From Photobacterium profundum SS9 (GTDB lineage: Bacteria; Pseudomonadota; Gammaproteobacteria; Enterobacterales; Vibrionaceae): a stretch of 64,000 bases of DNA. The first letter of the stretch is position 1; every line of letters begins with the position of its first letter. The stretch is taken from assembly GCF_000196255.1 (NCBI RefSeq), contig NC_006370.1:1332187-1396186 (forward strand), in the 5' to 3' direction. A model generated the notes under the pieces. That model saw only the letters and a program-made list of their open reading frames with translations, was not told the DNA's origin and did not search any database. Positions 28,640 through 37,947 of the stretch are shown in pieces. The position numbers and the translations under genes are program-made.

Positions 28640-30574
28640 TTAGCTGCTGTGGTTAATCGGCAGCGTTACAATCATTCGAGTGTATTTATCGAGTTCAGAT
28701 TCAACCCGAATATCTCCATCATGTTGGTTGATTATTTGTTGGCAAACCGACAAGCCAATACCTAGCCCGAAGTTTCCTTCTCGCTTAGTGGTGTAATTCA
28801 ATTCAAAGATTTTTTTCTGTTGTTCTAGAGGAATACCTTTGCCATTGTCTTCGATAACAATCTCCATCGACTGCTTATTACTACCGGGTGAATATTGGGT
28901 TTTGATACGAATTTCACCCGGTTCAGTAACAGCATCTAAAGCATTCGCAATTAGGTTTGTCCATACTTGCTGTAGGGCAATGGGCTGGCAGGTAAAAAGA
29001 GGGAATGGGGTATATTCTTTCGTAACTTGATGACGCTTTAAACGGTTCTCAAAAATAACTAAGGTATCTTCTAGCCCTTCATGAATATCGACGGTATGTG
29101 TACTTTCATCATCTTGTCTGGCATAACTTTTTAGACTTTTGACTAAATCAGCAATACGTTGTGCACAAACATTAATCGAGCGTAGGAAATTGCCCATTTG
29201 GTAGTAGTGTTCCCACTCGCTCATCACTTCTTTTAATTGATTTTTTTGCGGCAATAACCAATTAGAAAGGTGTTCATGATCATCAATGCCCATCTGAACC
29301 ACTTTGCGTGCAAGTTGACGATCACCCAGTTGGCTTTCTAATTGTTTAGCTCGTTGGCGAGTTTCTGATGTGGATAATGGCCTCGATTGCATCGCTTGTT
29401 GCAGAATATGATTACCGCGTCTTTGGTTTTCTAGGTCTAGCTTAGATTCAGTCAGTTTACCGATAGTTTCTTGAAGTGTTTCACTGCCTCTTAAAATAGC
29501 TGATACCGGATTATTCAGTTCATGTGCAACACCTGCGACCAATTGACCGAGAATAGCCATTTTTTCTTGATCAACAAGTTGTAGGTGAGCGTTATCGAGT
29601 GATTTTAACGTTTGCTGTAATCGTAGTTCTGTTTTAATACTGCCTTGTAAGCGACGATTAAAATTACGTAATAGAAGGTTGGTGAAAAGGGGTAATAGCT
29701 CATTACGTGAATTCATGACCTTGGTAAATAACTGACGATCAAGCTTGATTACGTTAGTCTTTCCTAGGGTGATAACGGTCGAGAATGAGGTTTCTCCAGT
29801 TACAAAAGACATGCCTCCCACTAAATGTCCGGCACCGACGCGAACAACCTCATGTTTACATCCATCATCATCATCTTTATATAAAGCCACTTCTCCTTGG
29901 GTAATTAACCAGAGGAAATTGTTCGATGTGCCTTCTTTGGTTAATAAGTGTCCTTCGCTATACGTGCGGCAAGCTCGGCTTTCATCGTTGCCATTAAAAA
30001 AATCATGTAAAGCATCGGCCACTTGTTTTGCAAGTGCAGTGTCGTCAAGACTGTTGGTGTTTTGAATAAAGCCGGAGCGAAAATTAGACATCTGACGATC
30101 AATATGGGCCTTAAGAATACGGTGATGATCGAGAATACGACTGTACTGCAACCAATCTTCTTGCGGATTTTTAAGAAGGTATGTCGTTAATTCTTTAATT
30201 AATACACGATTAAGCTCTTCTTTATTCCAAGGCTTAGTGAGGCAGTAATTGAGCCGTCCTTCATTAACAGCCTGCATAATAGTATCTAGTTGAGGTCGAT
30301 CATTGAGGAGGATAGTTCGTGCTTTTTGGGTTACAGGGTGTTGGTCTAGCTGAATAATAAAATCAACGCCATTATCACTGCCAAGTTCATTATCACAAAT
30401 AACCATTGCTGCGCGTTGGTCATTTTGTGCGATAAATTCAAGTGTGTCATGCGCTTCTTCTATGCTTTCGGCACTAATAATATCGAACAGGTTAGCAAAG
30501 GGGACAAGCTCTTTGCTTAACTGTTCAATGATCCTTGGATCATCATCGAGGCACAAAATGACAAAACTATTCAC
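28640..30574 (-). CDS. Hybrid histidine kinase: receiver - cNMP-binding-like - kinase (HK1)
   Basis: A 644-residue cytoplasmic kinase with no membrane segment. Order: receiver (about 1-125, Asp61, Lys114), a cyclic-nucleotide-binding-like domain (about 195-290, TYSEGHLLTKEGTSNNFLWLITQGEVALY), a coiled-coil linker, HisKA with His351 in AGVAHELNNP, an insertion of about 110 residues after that box, and the HATPase with Asn543, DNGKG and GLGIGLS. In the receiver, Asn91 replaces the usual Thr/Ser switch residue found in RR1. The ligand of the cNMP-like domain is unknown. It is encoded just before RR1 and resembles HK2 at 36612. Confidence 0.85.
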   Translation of the reverse strand: MNSFVILCLDDDPRIIEQLSKELVPFANLFDIISAESIEEAHDTLEFIAQNDQRAAMVICDNELGSDNGVDFIIQLDQHPVTQKARTILLNDRPQLDTIMQAVNEGRLNYCLTKPWNKEELNRVLIKELTTYLLKNPQEDWLQYSRILDHHRILKAHIDRQMSNFRSGFIQNTNSLDDTALAKQVADALHDFFNGNDESRACRTYSEGHLLTKEGTSNNFLWLITQGEVALYKDDDDGCKHEVVRVGAGHLVGGMSFVTGETSFSTVITLGKTNVIKLDRQLFTKVMNSRNELLPLFTNLLLRNFNRRLQGSIKTELRLQQTLKSLDNAHLQLVDQEKMAILGQLVAGVAHELNNPVSAILRGSETLQETIGKLTESKLDLENQRRGNHILQQAMQSRPLSTSETRQRAKQLESQLGDRQLARKVVQMGIDDHEHLSNWLLPQKNQLKEVMSEWEHYYQMGNFLRSINVCAQRIADLVKSLKSYARQDDESTHTVDIHEGLEDTLVIFENRLKRHQVTKEYTPFPLFTCQPIALQQVWTNLIANALDAVTEPGEIRIKTQYSPGSNKQSMEIVIEDNGKGIPLEQQKKIFELNYTTKREGNFGLGIGLSVCQQIINQHDGDIRVESELDKYTRMIVTLPINHSS

Positions 30575-30750
30575 CCTTATATCCTTATAAACTTCATTGG
30601 CTTTAAAAGTGTAGAATAATTCGCCATATTGGACTGAGAGGCATCTAGCAAACCTGTAAACTATTATCTCTTTACTGTTTGATTCATATACCTCATTACT
30701 GCTGTTTGTAATAAACTACCTGTGTTTATAAAACTATTTTAGGAAGTGAT

Positions 30751-32061
30751 ATGTTGAAGAAAGCGGCTGCCGGTGCGGGTGCAGTGTTAATTGTGCTGTG
30801 TTGGCCTTTTGCAACTGGTCAGGTTGGAGAACGAATTTATCTGGATACAGTCGGAAAATATGATAGCCCTTATGTCAGTATCACTAACGAAAGTTACGAT
30901 CGTGGTTACTTATCTTCTGATGTCGTTTCTCGTGTTGAAATTAAAGATGCCTTTAAGCCTTTCTTTGAAGAAGAAGGCTTACCAACCGTTTGGCATATTG
31001 ACAGCAAAATGACGCATGGTGTATTTGGTATTTCATCTGAAAGTCAGTTAGTACTTGATGATGATTTAAAACCGATTGCTGCTGAAATATGGGGAAAAGA
31101 TGTTTCACCTATTACTTTTACGGCGTCAACAGCACTTACACGTAAAACGAATTTCACGATTACAGTTAACCCTATTTCATATGCTGAAGAATTAGGTGCA
31201 AAAGCGGATACCAGTGCGTTAGTGCTAAAAGGAGTGGTGGATGCGAAAGGGTATGGCGAATTTGAATATGCCTTACCAGAAGCGAAACTTACTACGACTG
31301 CAAATGAAGCCATGGTACTTACTGGTTTATCTGGTAGTGCAAAAGGGATACTTGATGGTCAATTCTGGATTGGTAGTCAGGATTTTGTCTTAAAAAGCGT
31401 TAGCTTTATTGATCAGATAAATGAGATGCAAGTGTCTCTTGAAGACATGAGCGTTGGTATGAGTAACGTATTAACGCAAGCTGATGCAAAAGCATCTGAC
31501 ATTAACGACCAGATAATGACCAATACTAATACTGCGACGATTGGTAAAATTGTCTCTTTAAATGGTGATGAATTTACCAATCTGAATTTCAATTTAGCGT
31601 TCTCGGACTTAAATTATTCAGCGCTAAGTCGCTTGGGTGATATGGCCGATGACTTGAACGAAAATATGACACAAGCTCAGGCGCAAGAAGCGGCGTTAGC
31701 ACTTGATTTATTGGTTGCCAAAGGCTTAAAAATTAAGCTTGAAGATTTAAGTGTTACAACCCCACAAGGTGATGTGATCAGTAATCTTTCTTTAGATGTT
31801 GCACCTGGTCTTGCTCGTGCTTCTGAAAATATGGCTAAAATTTCTGAAAAACTATCGGGTCAAATTAATCTAATTTTGCCTCAAGCAATTGTAGATGAAG
31901 ATCCGATTCTTCTGGAAAGAGCACAAATGATGGAACAGGGTGGCGTGGTTGTACTTGAAGATGGTAACTATAAGCTTCAAATGCAAATCAAAGGCGATCA
32001 AATTGTTTTAGCGTCGGGTGATCAATTACCGATTACGATGCTGCTGATGTTATTCATGTAA
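30751..32061 (+). CDS. YdgA-family (DUF945) periplasmic/membrane protein
   Basis: A 436-residue protein with one N-terminal membrane segment (residues about 4-22) and a long beta-rich body exported to the periplasm. The start (KKAAAGAGAVLIVLCWPFATGQ then YDSPYV..ESYDRGYLSS) and overall length match the DUF945/YdgA family. The biochemical role of the family is not established. It stands alone, divergent from HK1, with AGGAAGTG before the ATG. Confidence 0.82.
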   Translation: MLKKAAAGAGAVLIVLCWPFATGQVGERIYLDTVGKYDSPYVSITNESYDRGYLSSDVVSRVEIKDAFKPFFEEEGLPTVWHIDSKMTHGVFGISSESQLVLDDDLKPIAAEIWGKDVSPITFTASTALTRKTNFTITVNPISYAEELGAKADTSALVLKGVVDAKGYGEFEYALPEAKLTTTANEAMVLTGLSGSAKGILDGQFWIGSQDFVLKSVSFIDQINEMQVSLEDMSVGMSNVLTQADAKASDINDQIMTNTNTATIGKIVSLNGDEFTNLNFNLAFSDLNYSALSRLGDMADDLNENMTQAQAQEAALALDLLVAKGLKIKLEDLSVTTPQGDVISNLSLDVAPGLARASENMAKISEKLSGQINLILPQAIVDEDPILLERAQMMEQGGVVVLEDGNYKLQMQIKGDQIVLASGDQLPITMLLMLFM

Positions 32062-32119
32062 GCACTTTGATGATGCCAAGTCTCGCTGCTGAATAATGGC
32101 ATAGTACATGCTAGATCTT

Positions 32120-32158
32120 TTCTGCTGTCTAATTAATAGATAGCAGAAGGGCTTTTTT
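32120..32158 (+). terminator. Terminator after the YdgA-family gene
   Basis: TCTGCTGTCT pairs with AGATAGCAGA (one wobble) around a 7-base loop, followed after AGGGC by six T. The remaining 180 bp to the CBS gene show no clear signal. Confidence 0.75.
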
Positions 32159-32337
32159 ATAAGTGGAAAACAGATATTTCGTTGATTGATAGTTTTTAGC
32201 TATCAATAAAATTAGTAATTTCGATTTAGTAATTTCAAGGAAATAGACGACACTTAGTTTATCGGAGCAGGTATCCGGCAATAATAAAAAAGCTCATAAC
32301 TTGTTTCTCTTGTTATAACAATAGGTTTGGGGGATGT

Positions 32338-32754
32338 ATGGAATCATTAAAAGTAAAAGATTATATGAATAGTCGACCAGTCACATTTGATAAGCATATG
32401 TCGCTATCGGTCGCTCTTGATAAGCTGCTTACGGCTAAGCAGATTGGCGGACCAGTAATCGACGAGCAGAAACGTGTGGTTGGCTTTTTGTCTGAACAAG
32501 ATATGATTCATAAGCTATTGAAAGTGGGCTATCACTGCCAAGATACACACAATGTCGATGATTGCATGCGACCAGATGTACTGACTGTTTCACCTGAAGA
32601 TTCAATTATCGAACTCGCAGAAGTAATGTCTGGTCAAAAACCAAAAATCTATCCTGTCGTTAACAATGGATTCTTGGTTGGAGTGATTACTCGCCGTGAT
32701 GTATTAACGGCAATTAGTACCCAGATTGGTGAATGCTTTAAGCACCCAGTTTGA
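32338..32754 (+). CDS. CBS-domain pair protein
   Basis: A 138-residue protein made of two CBS domains (VKDYMNSRPVTF..., then MRPDVLTVSPEDSIIELAEVM), each ending in the (G)(V/F)(I/L)T/S-x-x-D pattern (GFLSEQDM, GVITRRDV). Such Bateman modules bind adenine nucleotides and sense energy state. There is no attached effector domain and the partner is unknown. It is monocistronic with its own terminator. GGGGG lies just before the ATG with short spacing. Confidence 0.88.
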   Translation: MESLKVKDYMNSRPVTFDKHMSLSVALDKLLTAKQIGGPVIDEQKRVVGFLSEQDMIHKLLKVGYHCQDTHNVDDCMRPDVLTVSPEDSIIELAEVMSGQKPKIYPVVNNGFLVGVITRRDVLTAISTQIGECFKHPV

Positions 32755-32783
32755 TTTTGAGTCTATGATTATTTAAATACGTT

Positions 32784-32810
32784 AAAAGGGGCGCTTTATG
32801 CGCCTTTTTT
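32784..32810 (+). terminator. Terminator after the CBS gene
   Basis: AAAAGGGGCGC pairs with GCGCCTTTTTT, with one extra G in the left arm, and ends in six T. Confidence 0.85.
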
Positions 32811-32881
32811 AGGTTCGAGCAATATAATACCAATCTATTGAACGATAAAGTGCCGTTTATTATAAAAAGAATGGAGTGCAT

Positions 32882-34383
32882 GTGGCACAAACGTCAGAAG
32901 CGAAAGACCCTTTAAATAAAACAGATAACACGCACGCGAAGTTTGTGACTGGCTCACCTATGCGCCACATTGTCGTTATGTCGGGTACTGGGGCCATTGG
33001 TTTGATGGCACTGTTCTTGGTTGATTACTCGACATGTTGTTTATTAGTATGTTGGGCGAAGTTGAACTTGCGGCTGCAATTGGTTTTGCGGGTACATTAG
33101 TTTTCTTTTCGGTATCTGCTTCTATTGGTACTTCTATTGCGGCTGGAGCACTTGTTTCAAGGGCATTAGGGGCGCAAAAACGAGATGAAGCTAGAGTACT
33201 AACCGTTAATGTGATGATATTTGCCTTTATCATCAGCGCAATTTTAGTAACGGTCATGCTTTGGCAACTGCCTGTATTATTAAGCATGATTGGTGCGAAA
33301 GGGCGAGTCGCTGAAGTGGCTACCCAGTACTTGGTCATTTTACTACCTAGCGCCCCTTTAATTGCTATTTCTATGTCTGCGGGGGCAGCACTTCGTGGAG
33401 TTGGAGATGCCCGACGCTCTATGGTCGCTACATTAATTGGTGGAGGTGTAAACGCAATATTGGATCCAATACTCATTTTTGGATTATCAATGGGGGTGCA
33501 AGGGGCGGCAATTGCATCAGTTTTTGCGCGTTTAGCGGTAATGGTTTTTTCTCTTTATGCCGTTATTTACAAGCACAATCTCGTGGCAAAACCAGAATTT
33601 AGTGTCTTTAAATTATACATTCCAACCATATATAAAATTGCTCTCCCTGCCATATTAACCAATACCGCAACACCAATAGGTAATGCCATTGTTACCAGTA
33701 ATATTGCTCAATTTGGCGAGAATTATGTCGCGGGCTACGCTGTGATAGGTCGAATTATGCCAGTATGTTTCGCGTTGGTTTTCTCTTTATCTGGTGCAGT
33801 AGGCCCTATTATAGGGCAAAATTTTGGTGCAGGTTATTGGGATCGTATTAACCGCACGTTACGCGATGCGATGTTATTTACCTCTCTCTATTGTGTCTTG
33901 GTATCAATCGTATTGTGGCTAGGGCAAGATTTGCTCATAGGTATGTTTAGCCTAAAAGGCGATTCCGCCGAAATTGTGATGATCTTTTGCTCTTTTGTGG
34001 CAATTACCTTTATTTTTAATGGTGCATTGTTTGTGGCAAATGCTGCTTTCAATAACTTGAATCGTCCTACATGGTCAACGGCATTGAATATGGGTAAAGC
34101 AACCATCGGCACGATACCATTTGTAATTCTTGGCGGTCAAATTGCTGGTGCTGGTGGGGTATTAATGGGGCAGGCGGTAGGCTCTATCGTATTCGGGATC
34201 TTGGGTTATTTTTTGGTGATTCGCCAAGTGAAAAAAATGGGACACGATCACGAACGTAAACAGCAAGAATTGGAAGTGCTAGAGCCAAGTGTACCAATGA
34301 CGCCATTTTGTTCTTCTCGTACTTATATGGCGTCCGAAGATGCCTTGGAAGAAACATTCAGCAAGGAAACTAAACCGCAATAA
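32882..34383 (+). pseudogene. MATE-family multidrug efflux gene, broken by a one-base frameshift
   Basis: The upstream frame, from GTG 32882 (GGAG at 32873-32876), encodes a MATE N-terminus through MSGTGAIGLMALFLVD, then runs into unrelated residues. The downstream frame picks up at LLDMLFISMLGEVELAAAIGFAG and continues for about 450 residues of a twelve-helix Na+- or H+-driven exporter. The two frames meet at GATTACTC (33023-33030): inserting one T (GATTTACTC) gives VDLLDMLFISMLG, the expected MATE sequence. So one base is missing, either a real frameshift mutation or a sequencing error. The rest of the gene is undamaged and ends with a soluble tail, which favours a recent event or an error. 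Confidence 0.88.
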
Positions 34384-34445
34384 TGGCTACTGATATGCAC
34401 TTCTAACGAGCATCACTGCACCAACGTAATGAATAAAATCTACCC

Positions 34446-34481
34446 AAACGCCTTTAACACAATTTGTTGAAGGCGTTTTTT
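34446..34481 (+). terminator. Terminator after the MATE gene
   Basis: AACGCCTTTAACA pairs with GTTGAAGGCGTT with one mismatch around a short loop, followed by six T. Confidence 0.85.
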
Positions 34482-34704
34482 GTCGAAGGTACTTTTATTT
34501 ATATAGCGCCCAACAAAGGTGATGTAAGTCGCGCTTTAATTGTATTTGTGATTTAGGTCTCTATTTTTGTTGGTTTACTCTTCTAATTCCTTGTATATGA
34601 ACAATCGGAACGATAGCTATTTCATTAAAACTTACTTACATTTCACATAATTATTGATCTATAACGAAGAAAATTAGCCCTTTTACACCCAAAATGAATA
34701 CTAG

Positions 34705-34970
34705 TATACCCAAGTAACCTCAAGGTGCAGGATTCAGAGTGACCTCATCGTGTTTAATTCAAGGAAAATGTGTGTGGGAATGGCGTTCCCTTTCAAACGC
34801 ATTTGACACAGAAGTAAACACGATGAGCCACTCCCAAAGGGCGAGTTTTATTGGGCTTTATGCGGTGTTACTCATTTTCAACGTAGAACCACTAGGTCTA
34901 CAAATGATTGCCTTGCCTAAAGGCCAATAAATTCTCGCTGAAACGAGCACCTTGAGGTTACTTGGGTATA
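34705..34970. repeat. 266-bp MITE-like structured repeat, copy B
   Basis: Perfect 20-bp terminal inverted repeats (left TATACCCAAGTAACCTCAAG). Internal helices: 34745-34756 with 34815-34826 (12 of 12 paired), 34872-34877 with 34902-34907, and a GCGAG..TTATTGG arm at 34841-34854 with its partner near 34924-34938. Exactly the length of copy A. An open frame of 63 codons runs through it but is not conserved. The flanking 34482-34704 and 34971-35172 contain no gene; the second should hold the promoter of the DASS operon, but I could not place it. Confidence 0.92.
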
Positions 34971-35172
34971 AAGTCTTAGATGAGTTGTTGATTATGGTTA
35001 GGTTATCCAGTCAGCAGCGAAACACAGCTTTGCGGAGTCATTCCACTAACTAGAACGACTGTTTATATGTGCAATGCTAGCGCTGTATTGCAAGATAATA
35101 AACAGCCACAAAGGAATAGACAAAAGTTGTGAACAACAGATTCATTTTTTGTTTTAAGGGAATAACATCATT

Positions 35173-36588
35173 ATGCGTCAGTACATTAGGTACATAGTAC
35201 CAATCTTAATTCCACTCATAATCTTATTACTGCCAGCGTCAGCATTTCCTGTTGACGGCCTTACTGTTGTTCAACAGCGTGTTATCGCCATTTTCTTACT
35301 GGCAGCACTCTGTTGGGTGCTTGAACCTATCCCTATTTATGCGACGTCAGTGGTCATTATTGTACTTGAGTTGTTATTGCTTTCCGATAAAGGGCTGTAT
35401 TTGTTCCGTCAGGACGAAGGACAAGCACATTTCGGTGAACTATTAGTGTATAGCGACATTATGGCAACGTTCTCTAGCCCTATTATTATGTTGTTTTTAG
35501 GGGGGTTTTTCCTTGCAATGGCTGCAACTAAATATCGCCTCGATGTTAACCTTGCGCGTGTACTGTTAAAGCCGTTTGGTACCCAGCCTAAATATGTCAT
35601 GTTCGGGTTGATGTTGATCACCGCTATTTTTTCGATGTTTATGTCGAATACCGCCACCACGGCGATGATGCTGTCTATTCTTGCGCCAGTCATTGCGTTA
35701 TTTGGAGTGAAAGACCCAGGTAAAATAGCTTTTGCACTTTGTGTACCTGTTGCTGCGAATATTGGTGGTATTGGTACGCCGATTGGCACCCCACCGAATG
35801 CGATCGCATTGAAGTATATATCAGAAGATAACATGATCTCATTTGGGGAATGGATGTTCTTTGGCGTGCCTTTTGTCGCTATCTTACTTGTATTTGCATG
35901 GTTTCTTATCAACTATCTTTACCCAGCTAAGCAAGATAAAATTGAACTGACCATTAAAGGTAAGTTTCTTAAAACACCGAAAGCAATCACGGTATACATT
36001 ACCTTTGGTTTAACCATTCTATTGTGGTTAATGGGTTCATCACACGGTATGAATTCTTACACTGTTGCGCTTATCCCTGTCGCGATATTTTCATTAACAG
36101 GCATCATCAATAAAGAAGATCTGAAGAAGATTTCTTGGGATGTGCTTTGGTTAGTATCTGGTGGTATCGCGCTTGGTTTAGCACTCGATAAAACGGGGCT
36201 AGCTCGCCTTCTGGTGAATAGCATCCCATTTGATAACTACTCGCCATATGTTGTGTTAGCTGGGGCGGCGATATTGTGTTTATTGATGGCCAATTTTATG
36301 TCTCATACGGCAACGGCTAACTTATTAATGCCAATAATGGCAGCACTAGGCACATCCATGACTTCGCTCACTCCGCTGGGAGGGGAAATCACACTTATCC
36401 TTGTTGTTACTTTTGCGGCTTCTCTTGGTATGTCTTTGCCTATCAGTACGCCACCGAATGCACTAGCGCATGCTACGGGTCATGTTCAAAGTAATCAGAT
36501 GGCACGTGTTGGTGTCATTATTGGTATTGTTGGTGTGCTAATGAGTTTCGTGATGATTTGGCTATTACACCTTATCGATCATATTTAA
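35173..36588 (+). CDS. DASS/SLC13-family anion:sodium symporter
   Basis: A 471-residue inner-membrane transporter with about twelve hydrophobic segments. It carries two copies of the family SNT-type motif, MSNTATTAMM and MSHTATANLLMP, and two loops of the type (I/S)GTPPNA (IGTPIGTPPNAIAL and PISTPPNALAHATGH). These form the two sodium sites and the carboxylate site. Family members import di- and tricarboxylates, sulfate or phosphate; the substrate is not readable. It is followed within 23 bp by a histidine kinase gene and then a receiver gene, suggesting that this regulatory pair senses or controls uptake. Confidence 0.9.
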   Translation: MRQYIRYIVPILIPLIILLLPASAFPVDGLTVVQQRVIAIFLLAALCWVLEPIPIYATSVVIIVLELLLLSDKGLYLFRQDEGQAHFGELLVYSDIMATFSSPIIMLFLGGFFLAMAATKYRLDVNLARVLLKPFGTQPKYVMFGLMLITAIFSMFMSNTATTAMMLSILAPVIALFGVKDPGKIAFALCVPVAANIGGIGTPIGTPPNAIALKYISEDNMISFGEWMFFGVPFVAILLVFAWFLINYLYPAKQDKIELTIKGKFLKTPKAITVYITFGLTILLWLMGSSHGMNSYTVALIPVAIFSLTGIINKEDLKKISWDVLWLVSGGIALGLALDKTGLARLLVNSIPFDNYSPYVVLAGAAILCLLMANFMSHTATANLLMPIMAALGTSMTSLTPLGGEITLILVVTFAASLGMSLPISTPPNALAHATGHVQSNQMARVGVIIGIVGVLMSFVMIWLLHLIDHI

Positions 36589-36611
36589 TAAGTGCTTAAA
36601 GGGGTGTATTG

Positions 36612-37937
36612 ATGCATCAACCGAAGGCTTTACAGCGTATTGTCGATGTTTATTTTAGTCACAGCGCACGAACGGTTTCTGTTCGCGCAGGTACGCAGGT
36701 CTTAAAGCAAGACGGCTTTAACGACAAATTGTATTGGGTTAAAAGGGGAGAGCTATCAGGCTCTCTTCAAAATGAAACCAGTGGTCTTACGGCAAAAGTA
36801 TTTCGTGTTGAACAAGGCATGTTCTTTGGTGTGCATAGTTATTTTGCGCAAACATTAGTGGCATCAACCACTGTAATTGCAGAAAAAGACAGTGAAATTG
36901 CGTGGATTGATTTAAACACTCAAGCCGTTGAACCTGAAATCTATGGCTCATTGGTTGAGCAGTTTATGCCTGTGATGGTCCATGAATTAGCTCAGCGCCA
37001 AATGTTGACTGGGTTAGAGGCCATAGAAAAAGAACAAGCATTACAAAAACTGTATGCCGCTGAACAAATGACTACTCTAGGTCAACTTGCCGCAGGTATT
37101 GCTCATGAATTGAATAATGCCGTAGGGGTATTAAGCAGTAAAACAGAAGGTGTTCAGAATTCTATCTGTCGTTTTCTTGAAGAAAATAAACCAGAAGTCT
37201 CGCCTTTTTTAGACTTGGGTATTTGTGATGGACAATCTGCAACATCTGCTGAAGTTCGCAAGCGAGCGAAGATCCTGCAAGAGATGTATCGATTAGACCG
37301 TGATCAAGCTCGACAATTAGCCCGAGCGGTACCAAAGGGTGATGTGCCTGACTTATGGCTTACCAATTTGGATGAAGCCTTACAGTATTGGGATATAGGG
37401 CGCGATCTTCATGACATGCGTTTAGCCGGTAAACATGCAGCAAGTATTGTGCGTTCAGTTAAGCAGTTAGGGGGTAGTGATCAAGCACGTCAGCCAGATG
37501 TCGATGTGAATGACACCATCCATAAATCGTTGGCTTTACTGCAAAGTAATTTACGTCGTGTCAATGTCGTATTGCGACCAGCAGTACTGCCAACCATTAA
37601 CGCGAGTGTGACAGAGTTAGTACAGGTGTGGGTTAACATCATTAAAAATGCCTGTGATGCAATGGAGTATACGGATAATCCGCATATAGAGATTATTACC
37701 CGTTGCTCGAAGAATCGACTATTAATCACTATTAGCAATAACGGACCAGTTATAGAAGAAGTGACTCGTAGAAAAATTTTCCAACCAAACTTCACCACCA
37801 AAAAAGGAGGTTTGTCGTTTGGCTTAGGGCTGGGGTTATCTATTGTGCAACGTATCGTACAGAGCTATGGCGGTACGATTGCACTTAAAAGTGATCCAGA
37901 AAAAACAAAATTTCGAATTAAGCTGCCTATTGTGTAG
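36612..37937 (+). CDS. Soluble histidine kinase with cNMP-binding-like N-terminus (HK2)
   Basis: A kinase of 441 residues. An N-terminal cyclic-nucleotide-binding-like domain (about 10-130) precedes HisKA with His165 (AGIAHELNNAVG), an insertion of about 110 residues carrying TSAEVRKRAKIL, and the HATPase with Asn346, GLGLGLS. The usual DxGxG box reads SNNGPVI, so the adenine-contacting Asp is Asn. The insertion and kinase core resemble HK1, but the N-terminal receiver of HK1 is absent. I chose ATG 36612, preceded by AAAGGGG, over the TTG just upstream. It is 10 bp before RR2 and 23 bp after the transporter. Confidence 0.85.
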   Translation: MHQPKALQRIVDVYFSHSARTVSVRAGTQVLKQDGFNDKLYWVKRGELSGSLQNETSGLTAKVFRVEQGMFFGVHSYFAQTLVASTTVIAEKDSEIAWIDLNTQAVEPEIYGSLVEQFMPVMVHELAQRQMLTGLEAIEKEQALQKLYAAEQMTTLGQLAAGIAHELNNAVGVLSSKTEGVQNSICRFLEENKPEVSPFLDLGICDGQSATSAEVRKRAKILQEMYRLDRDQARQLARAVPKGDVPDLWLTNLDEALQYWDIGRDLHDMRLAGKHAASIVRSVKQLGGSDQARQPDVDVNDTIHKSLALLQSNLRRVNVVLRPAVLPTINASVTELVQVWVNIIKNACDAMEYTDNPHIEIITRCSKNRLLITISNNGPVIEEVTRRKIFQPNFTTKKGGLSFGLGLGLSIVQRIVQSYGGTIALKSDPEKTKFRIKLPIV

Positions 37938-37947
37938 AGGGACGGTT

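Noticed and set aside
32825..32836. Short motif TAATACCAATCT as a second repeat family (also AGATTGGTAT at 50211-50220 and TACCAATCT at 51352-51360)
   Set aside because: The shared stretch is only 9-12 bases, too short to claim as an element from one window, although similar motifs are common in marine gamma-proteobacteria.
34739..34930. A 63-codon open frame inside repeat copy B
   Set aside because: The matching frame in copy A has a TAG early on (near 22133), and the changes between copies keep base pairing, not codons.
37843..37947. N-terminal extension of RR2 overlapping HK2
   Set aside because: It is an out-of-frame reading of the end of HK2; the ATG at 37948 starts exactly at the receiver domain after a ribosome binding site.
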